This document shows, piece after piece, positions 40,958 to 51,966 of a stretch of 64,000 nucleotides of DNA. Each line of letters opens with the position of its first letter. Position 1 is the stretch's first letter. The stretch is from Bostrychus sinensis (lineage: Eukaryota; Chordata; Actinopteri; Gobiiformes; Eleotridae). The stretch spans positions 10,445,479-10,509,478 of the forward strand of contig CM036245.1 in NCBI GenBank assembly GCA_020698575.1, in the 5' to 3' direction. The notes under the pieces are model-generated. The model had not been told where the DNA came from, did no database searches, and saw nothing but the letters and a program-made list of their open reading frames with translations. Made by a program: the position numbers and the translations under genes.

Positions 40958-41705
40958 TTTCAAGGACAGCGAGAAAATGAGCACAGTTTTGTTTTTATGT
41001 GGAAGATTTGGCAGACAGTGCTAATTGAAAACATATCCAAAAGTAGGACTGCAGCCCACATCAGTGCATTGTGTTTGCCCTTACCCACGATGGCTCAGAG
41101 CTGCACCGAATTCAGAGAAAACAATAGGACCAAAATGGAGAGGGGCTGGAGCGTGCCAGATTAGCAGAATGAGAGACGAAGTTGGCCGAGCGGGGGGACC
41201 AGTCGCCAGCAGCTCCGGCACACCTGGTCCTCGTGACCTTTGACCTCAGCTCCAGACATCACAGCCAACGCCAGAGAAGCAGGAAGTGCCGAATTACGAC
41301 TGGCAGGCGTAGGACGGGGATAAGAGGGATTTGAAAAGGGCGACCGCTGTGAGGGGAAGAAAAGGAATAATAAAAAAAAAGAAAACAGTCCAAATGATGT
41401 CGACCGTATCCACATGAACACACTATTTTATTGTGGACTCTGTGAAAAAGTCTTGGCCTATTTCTGGAAAGCCACACATACCGGGACAACAAGCCAACAT
41501 GTGCAAATGAACAAGCACCATGGCTCTGGATACTGTACCGTCCCATCTGGTGTCACTTAATTCCACTGAAGGCTAACTGTGGTGCTGCAACATAAAAATC
41601 ACCTGGATCCTAAAGCTGGTTTTCCTTAAATACCATCTTAGAACATATCTGGTTTTCTGAGTGCCATTTTAATTACCTAAACATCTTAAATCAGCTTAAA
41701 TCTTC
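40958..41705. other. Unique-looking DNA
   Basis: GC-richer near 41170-41300. No gene or named repeat supported. Confidence 0.3.
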
Positions 41706-42712
41706 ACTAAATCAGGACTAATCTAGGACTAAACCAAGTCTAAAAGAGGCCAAAACCAAAACTAAACCAAGTCTACACCAGATCGAAACCAGGTTAAATC
41801 CAGGGTAAAATATGAACTAAACCAGGGCTACATTTGGTCTAAAGGTAGGATTAAACCAGTTCTAAACAAGGACTAAACCAGGTCTACATTTGGTCTAAAG
41901 GTAGGATTAAACCAGTTCTAAACTAGGACTAAACCAAGTCTACACTGTGTCTAAACTTGGATTAAAACAGTTCTAAACTAGGACTAAAGCAGGTCTACCC
42001 CAGAACAAAACCAGGTTAAAACCAGGGTAAAATATAAACTAAATTTTTGATTTAAACTAAGATTAAACCAGTTCTAAACTAGGCCTCGACAAGGATTAAA
42101 CCAAACAGGCAACCACAACAGGCACAAAAATAACCTAAATCAGGACCTAACAAGAATTAAGCCAGGACTAAACCAGGTTTAAACCAGGACAGAGCCCATA
42201 ACCACGACTAAGTCAGGATAAAGCAATGGTTTACATTTCAAATTTAAGCCCCAACCAGAGCAAAACAAACTGGACTTAACAGGACTAAACAGGAATGAAG
42301 CCAGGACTAAACCAAGACTAAACCAGGTCTAAATTAGGACTAAACCAGCACATAACCATAAACCAGGACTAAGCTAAAATCCCCAAACAGGGCAGGACAA
42401 AACTAGACTTAACAGGGCTAAACAAGAATAAAGCCAGGTCTAAACCAGAACTAAACCAGGACATAACCATACCGAGACCAGGGCTAAGTTTCCCTAACCA
42501 GACCAGGACTAAAACTGGACTTAACAGGACTAAACCAAGACTAAACCAGATCTAAACCAGGACTAAACCAGCATAAAACTATACCTAAACCAGGGCTAAG
42601 CTTCCTGAACCAGAGCAGGACTAAAACAGGAATCAAACTGGCTCTAAATTAAACAGCAATAGACTCCTGAGTACCACCAGAAGAACCTAGTCCCACAGTT
42701 TGAGAACCACTG
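41706..42712 (-). mobile_element. Minisatellite array 10 with hAT-like right end
   Basis: Units CTAAACCAGGA across 41706-42650, with a repeated block CAGGTCTACATTTGGTC (about 41826 and 41878). Ends in GTACCACCAGAAGAACC and CCCACAGTTTGAGAACCACTG-type terminus at 42693-42712, the same as in the array 1 element. The left hAT end is not visible. Confidence 0.8.
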
Positions 42713-43329
42713 AATCAGGGCATTAGATTTTGGAAGATAAATCCTGTATGAGCCCTGAGCTAACATCTGACACAGCTACAAAAACCAAAACGCCCGCAAA
42801 CACAGACGAAGCGATGCTAATTTATCACACACTGCAGAAGTCGACGGAGAGGTAGCTGACAGGAGCCGGTGAGCACAGAGCCCAGGTAGAACACAGTCTG
42901 TCTGGCTCCGCACTAAAACGCCCTGGGTAAACAGTGGCATCTCGCCAAGGCACAGTCTGTGCATGGGCTCCCTCCCTGCACACACCACCAGGCCGGTACA
43001 AAAGGTTGCTCCACACACACACACACACAAACACACAAACACACACACATGAGGTCTACTGTAAAGCTGTCATATGCCGCAGTGCTGAACCTGGCCACCC
43101 TCTCCTCTTTCGTCCCATCTGTCATTCCCCTCCTATCTATATTTCTCTCCTATTTCTCCTTGCAATAACTCCCAACTTTACTTTCGCCATTCAGTTCCTT
43201 TCTTCAAGCCCAATTTTAAAAAGTCGGGACGCTGTGCAATGTGTAATGAGGGACATTTTACCATTTCACACATCTCAAAAAACGTTGGGACACAGCCACA
43301 AAAAGTGGGAAGAAAAGGGTTTTTCCTTT
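42713..43329. other. Unique DNA with (CA)n at 43010-43049
   Basis: The CA run is broken by CAAA variants. ORFs with Cys-Val or His-Thr runs are artefacts. 42776-42990 is non-repetitive and might be conserved, with no direct proof. Confidence 0.4.
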
Positions 43330-43753
43330 GCAATTAGTTCAGCGGGAACCATGCGACTTTGCTTGTTCCTTTGCAGTTTTGGAGTCATTTTTCTCTAAAG
43401 AGCTCCCCCTACATTTTGGAGTAACGTACTATGGCCCCTGTATGACCCCTTGCTCAGTTTAAATCTCATTGTTTCCTCCTTGTATCTGTATAAAGGCTTC
43501 CTCTGCCTAAGAAATAAAGTCATTGCCAGTTTGTTGTTATGGCTAACTGAGGCGTGTGGCTTTCTCGAGACACCAGAGATTTCAGGGACACTGTGTTGGC
43601 GCTCCCATTCTTTCAAGGCTGGTTTTTCCACCAAGACAATCCAGTGGGGGAGGTGCAGGGGGCTTTATTCACCCTGCAACAACTCATTACTCATCACACT
43701 TAACCAGAAACTTTTACTTAAGGTTAAAAAATGTACAATGTACCCCTTTAAAT
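43330..43753 (-). mobile_element. MITE family A, copy 4
   Basis: Reverse copy: AAGAGCTCCCCCTACATTTT, GGGGGCTTTATTCACCC, CAACAACTCATTACTCATCA and terminal CCCTTTAAATTAA. The start-codon part of the exon-like block is deleted here. Confidence 0.7.
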
Positions 43754-43842
43754 TAATTGTCAACACTTCAGTAAGGTGTGTGGGTGTAAAAGAGCATTAT
43801 AGGAAGGCAGAGTCTGTATTGTTAGTATTGGATGTTCTCCAT

Positions 43843-44138
43843 TAGCGGTTCCTAAACTTTTTTTTTTTCCCTCAGACGGCCAAAATGGAAATGTTTTAGC
43901 GGGCAAATGGCCAAATGCAATAATCTTTTGCATGTAATAAGATCACATGCAAACAGGTATATGATTAAACTTACTTTCATTGTTTAATTTTTTAGGTAGA
44001 CAGACTTGTTAGACTCCCTATCAACCACTGACAGTGTGTTCAGTGGAATGAATTAAAGGAGAATAACCTTTATGAACCACAGCATTCCCTCACGAGGCCC
44101 AAACAAACCCCTTGAAGGGCCAAGTTTGGGGACTGCTG
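43843..44138 (+). mobile_element. hAT-like short element
   Basis: Left end TAGCGGTTCCTAAACTTTTT, right end CCAAGTTTGGGGACTGCTG, inverted. The target duplication is uncertain. Confidence 0.6.
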
Positions 44139-45134
44139 GCCCCATTTTGGGCATTTCTGTACTAGATGCTCGTGATCTTCAGTTCCTCAAGTGACACTGC
44201 CTTAAGAATAGACAAGATTCTGTACTGAAAATCACTGCAGGGATCAAGAACACAAATGTTATTGTCTTTGAACGCAGTTGAAACTTTGAAATCCAAGTTA
44301 AAAGAAGGAGTCAAATGTGAACATGATCCTGAAACACTGCTCACAGTTGTATAATGGTGAAAAATGTAAATTTTTTTTTTATTGTACACAATGTCCCAAC
44401 CCAAAAACATTAAACTGAAGGAAAAAATCCTGATAAAAAGCCATAATGACAGGAAGTCAGGGCCAAAAGAAGAGCACTAACTGTAGGAAAAGTGAAGCCC
44501 AAAATCTCCTGACATCAGTTTCTCCCCTTCGCACTGACTGGATTTCTGCACTTGTGAGGACCTGGCTGTAATATGCCTTAAGCCCCATAATCACTGCTTT
44601 GATTCGGGAGAGCCCTGTGTGGTGTGAGGTGCGATTAAAGTGTGGTCAGTGGGAGAAGTGTTATGACCCGACTCTGAGCTGTAAAACCTGTAAAACATGA
44701 TCCGCTGCAGCCGCTGAATATATTTCTCAAACCGCTCTGTCGCCCGGGCTGCACCTCTGGAGAGATTTCAGAAAGGTGGGCTAGAGTTTTATAATAAGTA
44801 AGACATGTGTTAGCAATAAAACATATAAACATGTTTTTCTATAAGAGGATAAATGTTTTATACATCAGTTTCAAAGGACAGTTGTGTAGGAGAGGAAGGA
44901 GCACCATCCAAATAGATAAGGGGGCGCACTAGTAGCCCACATGGTTTTATTCTCGGCTCAGACAGATTTGCTCCATGTCAATCTTGTCTCTCTCTTTTTT
45001 TTAAGTGCATGAAGTGTGTGAGTGCACAAGGGCCCAGGGCTGTTCAAAATGAGAATTGGGACAGTGCACCCTTCCAGGCAACTTGAGTTATATTTGACAT
45101 ATACATGGATGTTTTTTTTTTTTTTATCTTTCAG
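44139..45134. other. Unique-looking DNA
   Basis: 44560-44720 (GCCTTAAGCCCCATAATCAC, GCTTTGATTCGGGAG) is non-repetitive and could be conserved. Poly-T near 45112. No gene supported. Confidence 0.3.
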
Positions 45135-45250
45135 CTGCTTCCTTTTTCTTTCAGGGTTGCCACAGTGAACCAGTTGCATGGTAATTTGGCAGGTTTTCAA
45201 GCCGGATGCCCTTCCTGTTGCAACGAGCCACATACCGCCACTGGAGTGAG
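45135..45250 (+). repeat. RTE-type 3'-end-like repeat
   Basis: CTTTCAGGGTTGCCACAGTG followed by GCCGGATGCCCTTCCTGTTG, parallel to 11085-11265. Confidence 0.45.
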
Positions 45251-45486
45251 CTATGTCTCTGACAGATAAGACATGCCTCTAATGTTTATATGTCGTTGTT
45301 ACTGGACAACAGGCGTATTCATTTACATGTTCTTTTAGTTGAACTGTTGATGCTTTCTTACATTTTTCAGTTTTTTTGCCACTTACCACCTTCTGTTGCT
45401 TTGAAACAAGCGCTGTGTTCTTCAAAAAAGCCATAACAAAATGAATTGTGTGTCTGATCCACACTTGCTGGAAGTGCACAGTGAAG

Positions 45487-46376
45487 TAGTGATGGGAGTA
45501 TCAGTACTGCAGTATTGATATATTGATACTCACACAATACTCATTTTAGTATCAAGTACTTGAACAAAGTATCTATACTAAATAATGTAAATCCATCACT
45601 TACTTACTCCAGTGTTTTGTGCCAAAACTCCCCCAAACAGCAGCATTTTGGTCTGGTCCATCCATGTCATGTGACAGGAAGTTAGCAGGTTTTACTACTA
45701 TGCTTTCTTAAGTTATTTATTTTATATTATGTACATCAGGGCACTCCAACCTGTTGCTCGTGAGCCACCAGTAGCTCTCGACCACTTGCCAGGTGGCTCA
45801 CCAAAGGCTTTATAAATCCTACATAAGCTTGATTAGTTAAATTTGATTTATCATTTTTGATACCAACATAGTGCCCACGCCCTTTGTGCACAAAAGGGTT
45901 TATTTGCCAATTAGTTGTCAGTCTGTTGTGGATCAGCCCAAAAACTACTTTGCTTGATAAGTCTGCTGTAATACAAGAATGACAGCAAGCACAACCACAG
46001 CTAAGTGACTGGCCCCTGTCCATTGTGTCCCCTACATAAGTTAGAGGGATAAGCTCCAGTGCTTGGAACCCATAACAGCAATAAGTAGAAGATGAATAAA
46101 TTCATAATTGCTATACACAATTAGCTCTCTGCCATTTTCATTTTGTAAAAGTAGCTCTCAGTGAAAAAATAAAGGTTGGAGACCCCTGATGTATGTTAAA
46201 ATTATTAAATGGCCAGCATTAGTCATGGGATTTGTCTTCAAGGGTAACATTTTTCTCAAATCAAAATATTTCACTCATAAGAAATCATGAGTATTAGGTA
46301 TCGATATCAACTAAATTTCCCCCAAAAGTAATCAGTATTGTATTGAATCTAAAAAGTGTGGTATTACCCATCACTC
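45487..46376 (+). mobile_element. hAT-like element containing a second hAT
   Basis: Ends TAGTGATGGGAGTATCAGTA and GTGGTATTACCCATCACTC, inverted. Flanks CAGTGAAG (45479-45486) and CAGTGAAT (46377-46384) are an 8-bp repeat with one mismatch. Split by the element at 45737-46188. No transposase. Confidence 0.8.
45737..46188 (+). mobile_element. hAT-like element nested in another
   Basis: Ends CAGGGCACTCCAACCTGTTG and AAAGGTTGGAGACCCCTG. Flanks ATGTACAT and ATGTATGT match at six of eight positions. Contains 'GTAGCTCTC' words at both sides (subterminal repeats). Confidence 0.7.
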
Positions 46377-46778
46377 CAGTGAATTGCAGCTGAGAAGGTT
46401 CCTGGAGAATTGGGACACACATAAAAGTGCATTCGAAGTGCAAATATTGTACTGGGACAGGGTCTTAGTTCCCCAAACTCAGTTCAACCAGAGACAATGA
46501 GTGAAGTGTAACAGATGATTTATTAAAGAAATTAACGTTGGTGCTTAGACCTCGGCAGGTAGAGACGTCAGCGATGCGATAAAGGGAGAGTTTGATCGAT
46601 TAGTTAGGAGAATTTTAACTCCCTGGGGCCTAGACACAGGCGGTGGTGAAGAGGAGGAGAGGCAGAGGCTGAGGAGGCTGATGGTTCTGCTGCTGAGGTG
46701 GAGTTGGGGGCGGAGGAGGGTTGGGGCATGTAGCTGACACAGCAGAATGACTGAAGTTGCCTGTAACTCACAAATAAT
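46377..46778. other. Unique-looking DNA
   Basis: Purine-rich near 46650-46720. No gene supported. Confidence 0.3.
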
Positions 46779-47246
46779 CAGTGGTGGAAGAAGTAGTCAA
46801 TGCTCAATACTTACTTTTAAATGTACTTACAAGTAAAAAAAAAAGTCAGACTCATGAATGTGTTAAATGTGAAAGATTTTGCTGAAAAATTGTGCTGATT
46901 CAAGTTGAAATGAACAAACTGGTGCAGTAGAGGAGACTGAATCTGTCGCTGAGGTCTTCTGTCTGTGTTTTGATGTTTCTAAAGCAGTACTACTTTACTG
47001 CATCTGTTATATTTAAGTACTGTGAGTCTACAATGAGGGCACGACAAAAACACATAATTTTAAACCAAAACTCTAAATACTTTGTACTTCAAATTCACTC
47101 AGAAATGTAGTGGACTAAAAAGCACAGATACTTGCTCTAAAATGTAGAAAAGTAAATGTGAAAAATGTACTCAAGTAAAGTAGATAAATGTAAATTATGC
47201 AAGAAAAAGTAACTAAGTACTTTCATTTTGTTACATTCTATCACTG
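46779..47246 (+). mobile_element. hAT-like element, least disturbed copy of the 'AGTGGTGGAAGAAGTA' type
   Basis: Ends CAGTGGTGGAAGAAGTAGTC and TTGTTACATTCTATCACTG, flanked by CAAATAAT and CTAATAAT (one mismatch in 8). Serves as the reference for the split copy at 3775-5505. Confidence 0.8.
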
Positions 47247-48126
47247 CTAATAATATTTCATTGGGTTTTATCAACTGTTCCAATATGATCCCATGTTTTT
47301 ACTCTAAATAAGTTCCTGTGTTTCCCTAAAAGAGGAAGTATCTTATGTGTAAATACTCTTTGAAACTAAAACCTTCCTGAAATCCTTTCCTTTGCACTTT
47401 GGAGGGGACAGTTCGCCTTTTTTTAGAGCGAGAGAAATCCTAGAACCCAGCAGGACGCCGTGGATCTACCTCTCTGGCAGATACAGTGTCCCAGATAAGC
47501 TGCATAGGTACATGAGGAGGGGGGCGGGTGTCCATTTAGATAAAGCCCTGTTATTGATGACATGAGGAAGTCCCAGTGACAGGACGCTGACAGACTGTCA
47601 ATACTGGAAGGGAAGGTAAGGGGGGGAGGGGAGAAGCCTTAAAATGGGCAGACATTGTCAATCATTTCAGCTAATGACACGTCGCCCAGATAGAGTTATC
47701 AACACATTAAAGCTGAGCTACAAAATCTGTTTCCTAAAGAGTTTCCAACAATATTTACTCACCAACAACAACAGAGCAGCTGCTTTTCTGCTTTTATTTT
47801 ATTAACAAATGTAAAACTCAACCAATTTGCCATTTAAAAAAAACAAATATATGACATCAAACTGGAATAGGAAGCTTACCTTAAACCTCTGAGTGTAGCT
47901 TTAGCCCGATACGAACAAGAAATGATGATGTTTATCTGAGTTTAACTTGGCTTCTCTTTTTTCCTATATATGTTTTTCTTTTTAGCACTATTTTAGCACT
48001 TTTAGCACTGTTTCTCTGTGTATGTCTCTAGCGCTAAAACAGAGACCTTCTCTGACTTCTCCTGGCAGCCATTATTATAAATCATGTATTAATGGTAAAT
48101 CATAAAGTCTTATGGCCATGTACGGT
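47247..48126. promoter_or_regulatory. Unique DNA with candidate conserved block 47420-47740
   Basis: 47640-47720 (GACATTGTCAATCATTTCAG, CTAATGACACGTCGCCC, AGAGTTATCAACACATTAAA) is dense in homeobox- and SOX/GATA-type words. Function not shown. The rest has no feature. Confidence 0.25.
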
Positions 48127-48982
48127 ACTGTAATCCTCACACTTTTCAAACCAAGTACCAGCTCAGAAAAGTTAGAATTGAATGAACTAAAAATCATAAT
48201 AAATGTAAACTAATCATGATTAAACCAGGACCAAACAAAAACTAAACCAGGTTTAACACCAAAACAAAATCAGGTCTAAACCAGAACTAAATTCAAACAA
48301 AACTAGGTCTAAACCAGGTCAAAACTAGGTCTAAACCAGGTCAAAACTAGGTCTAAGCCAGGTTTAAATCAGGACTGAACCTGGACTAAACCAAGTCTAA
48401 ACTAGGACCAAACCAGGTCTACACCAGGACACCACCAAAACTAAAACAGTACTGACCCAGGACTAAACTAGGGCCAAACAAAGATTAAACCTGGTTTACA
48501 CCAAGACAAGATCAGGTCTAAAACAGGTGTAAATCAGGACTAAACCAGGTCTAAAACAGGTGTAAATCAGGACTAAACCAGGTCTAAACCGGGTCTAAAT
48601 CAGGACTAAACCAGGTCTAAACCAGGTCTAAATCAGGACTAAACCAGGTCTAAGCCAGATCTAAATCAGGACTAAACCAGGTCTAAACTATGACCAAACC
48701 AGGTCTACACCAGGACACAACCAGGACTAAACTAATACTAAATTAGGACTAAAACTTGGACTAAACCATGATTAAGCCGGAACTAAAGTAGGACCAAAAT
48801 AAGACTAAACTAGGATTATGCCAAGACAAAATGAGGTCTAAACCATGACTAAATTTGAACTAAACTAGTTTTATATCAGGATTAAACCATGTCTATACCA
48901 AACCAGGTATAAATTGGGTAAATACAGGAAATAACCAGAACTAACCCAAGTCTAAACTAGGATTAGACCAGTTCTAAATTAG
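48127..48982 (-). mobile_element. Minisatellite array 11 with decayed hAT-like left end
   Basis: CACACTTTTCAAACCAAGTACC near 48140 is a mutated form of the array 1 left end. Units CTAAACCAGGA fill 48218-48982, with a repeated AAATCAGGACTAAACCAGG pattern at 48530-48680. No right hAT end; it runs directly toward another minisatellite. Confidence 0.75.
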
Positions 48983-49002
48983 GACAACCACACAGACAGT
49001 GG

Positions 49003-49062
49003 GGAGTGGGCACAGACCGTGGGGACAGACTGAGGGGACAGACTGTGGGGACAGACTGAGGT
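49003..49062. repeat. GGGGACAGACTG short tandem repeat
   Basis: GTGGGGACAGACTGAGG-type unit of about 14-16 bp repeated three to four times, just after array 11. Confidence 0.7.
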
Positions 49063-49194
49063 TGTGTGACTCGTGGACAGATGAGGACATATTGCTCAGC
49101 AGTGTGGTTAAACACAGGGTCAGATCCCAGCGGGACGGGACTGGACAGCAGCAGGAGGCTCCAGGCCTGAGGGGGTTTGAGAGGAGCCCCAATG

Positions 49195-49540
49195 CAGTCT
49201 GTCAAAGTCTGTCGGAGTCTGTCACAGTCTGTCAGAGTCTGCCAGAGTCTGTCACAGTCTGTCACAGTCCGTCAGAGTCTGTCACAGTCTGTCAGAGTCT
49301 GTCAGAGTCCGTCTGAGTCTGTCACAATCCGTCAGAGTCTGTCACAGTCTGTCACAGTCTGTCAAAGTCTGTCACAGTCTGTCAAATCTGTCACAGTCTT
49401 TCACAGTCCGTCAGAGTCTGTCAGAGTCTGTCAGAGTCCGTCTGAGTCTGTCAGAGTCCGTCAGAGTCTGTCACACTCCGTCAGAGTCCGTCTGAGTCTG
49501 TCACAGTCCGTCAGAGTCTGTCACAGTCTGTCAGAGTCTG
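49195..49540. repeat. 10-bp minisatellite (AGTCTGTCAC)
   Basis: About 34 copies of AGTCTGTCAC/G with variants AGTCCGTCAG and AGTCCGTCTG, in strict 10-bp register except one lost base near 49386. The open frames through it (Val-Cys-Gln-Ser or Cys-Asp-Arg runs) are repeat artefacts. Confidence 0.95.
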
Positions 49541-51238
49541 AGAGGAAAAGTTTCATTTTTATATTGATTTTGATATATTTTTCCTTTGCTACGTAGAATC
49601 TAAAAGCCTACTAAAATCTAAAACCCATTAAAACTGGTTTTAACTGTAAAAAATAAATCCCACATCCATCTAAATCAATGTTGTTGGTAATCTCTGACAT
49701 ACCCAAGGCTGCAATAACCACCCCAAAAAATCTACTTAGCCTTGAGAATACTGAACATATTTTATTTTTTTGTGTGTTTTTTACTTAAAAAAAAAAAATA
49801 ATAATAATAATAATAAAAAAATGGAGATACTATTACATACAGTGGCATAAAAAATGGTTAAAATTCTGAAAATAATTTAGTAAAAATCTTTATGATCTTT
49901 TGTTACTTAACAGGCACAATGTAACATATTTAGTCAGAGAGTGTACAAATGAAGTAAAATTAGATTTGTGTTTAGAAAATTAACATTAGTGATAAAATAT
50001 GTGCACATTTCATAGAAAAAAATAAGAACCACTGCGAAGTTATCAAAAAAAAAAAAAAAAAGATGTCAGGACACTTTTACTTTACTTATTCTTGAAGCTA
50101 CAATGTTATTTTTACCATCTACAGTATAGCCCACGTGTTATTTCTCCAAATATTTCACTCTGGAATTCACTTTAGGTCATGAGCCGACTGCGTGGCTTCG
50201 AGTCACTCTAACATATCTATTTCTAGATTTGTCTTCATTACAACATAACGTGTCTTTTGGAGAAATGGGTCAAAAGCCAGAGATAAATAGTAGTAAGGCG
50301 AGACGGGGTTATGGAGTTATTTCAGTATGGATATCAGGAGTGGCATGAGAAAATGAATTCAGGCAGCGGAGGGAGAGGGGGCGCTGACACGGGCAGATAA
50401 GGGGACAGAGAAAATCACGGGACGGGGGCGAGAGAACCAAAGAGGTGCAGAATTGGTAGTGACAGTGAGGTGAAAGAGGACAGCGATGGAAAAACTGCGA
50501 GCCGCACCGCCAGAGGAAGCCGGCGGCGCGGATAGAGTGACAAGACGGAAGAGAAACACCCCCCAAAAAAGTCCAAAGTCTGAGTATGACATTAATTTTG
50601 ACAGGTGAGAGGAGGAAGTGAGCGTGTCTGGAGCTGCACGGAGCCCGGTGTGCGAGGGGAGTAAATTGGGGCTGACACTGGCGAGCAGGTTGGGACATTA
50701 TTTTGCAAGACTCAGTGATGCCTGAAACCTAATCTTCAAGAGAAAAGAAAAGAAGAACAGGAGGAGGAGGAGGGGGGGACATCAAAACAGACGCACCGCC
50801 TCAGCTGACCTCACTTCCTGTGACTCGGGACAAGGCTAAGGTTACCGTCCTAATGTGGACAATATGGAGGTGTTTTCAGGAGTCCAGTCTGATTTTTAAA
50901 TTCATCCAGACTCTGTATGAAATCAGCCTCTGTGTCTGCAGTAAGATAGGATTACACTGTCGGGACTAGAGTGATATTTACTACTCACTGCTTACTATTA
51001 CTGATACTACTGTGTGTGTAAGTATATGTATACATATATTTGATATATATGCACTGTGAGATTCATTAATATAGTTATTATTCATTTTGTGGTTATTATT
51101 ATTACTATTATTGTGCTAATGGAAACAATTGTGACACATTGTAAGAAGTCATAAAGCCAATAAGTTGTAGTAACTCCATTCTATAATTTACTTTCACTAA
51201 CAATTATGAGTTTTTTTATTTTAAATCATGTTTAAACT
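49541..51238. other. AT-rich then GC-richer unique DNA
   Basis: (AAT)n near 49797-49816 and poly-A near 50046-50061. 50320-50720 is GC-richer and unique with overlapping minus-strand ORFs lacking any domain; an exon or regulatory block cannot be excluded. Confidence 0.3.
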
Positions 51239-51966
51239 CACTGTTACAAGTAATTTGGTAGTTTAATTTAAAATGTAAGTCCTATTTCTGCCTTAAAAAT
51301 GTAATTTATTTAAACTTAGTGAAAAGTGTTTATTAAAATAATAAAGTTAAGTTGTGGATGAGAGAATCAGAGACCATGAGTGAAATCAACCTGACAAAAA
51401 TATTGTCCTTATGTATTTAGTAATAAATTTACTCTCTCTTCAGTGTTAAAGTTTCAGGTAAAAATGAACACAGCACCATGACACAGGAGAACAGTGCCAC
51501 ACATGACCTGATGTTTTAAAGAAAAAAAGCTAATAAGATAAACAGCTCACTCCCAAACTGCACTGGGCAGTGTTGAAAACTTCTGAGTCACTTTAACTGA
51601 AGTTGAACTGTAATACTTAGATAAGCATAAAATGTGTTATTTAGTTATAAATTACAGTTATATCCTTAAAGATAACAAAAACAAAAAATTTAGAAATAAA
51701 AACTGTTCAGCTGTACTAAAAACTCCATATATATAACATAACCCAGTCCACAATGGTCATGGTCCAACCATGACTCAGGTCACAGCTGCATCTCCTATTT
51801 TTGTCAGGTTGATTTCACTCACGGTCTCTGATTCTCTCATCCACAACTTCACTTTATTATTTAAATGAACAGTTTTCACTAAGTTTAAATAAATTACATT
51901 TTTAAGGCAGAAATTGTACTTACATTTTTAAGTTAAACTAGCAAATTACTTGTAACAGTGTAGTGA
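51239..51966. mobile_element. Long-inverted-repeat element
   Basis: Arms of about 160 bp (51239-51402 and 51805-51966) are close complements: CACTGTTACAAGTAATTTG faces CAAATTACTTGTAACAGTG, and AGAGAATCAGAGACC faces its complement near 51824. The 400-bp interior has no ORF of note. Terminal CACTGTTACAAG suggests a DNA transposon. Confidence 0.8.

Noticed and set aside
49177..49596. Repetitive Val-Cys-Gln-Ser or Cys-Asp-Arg protein
   Set aside because: Pure 10-bp minisatellite translation; the frame cycles every 30 bp and has no start context or domain.
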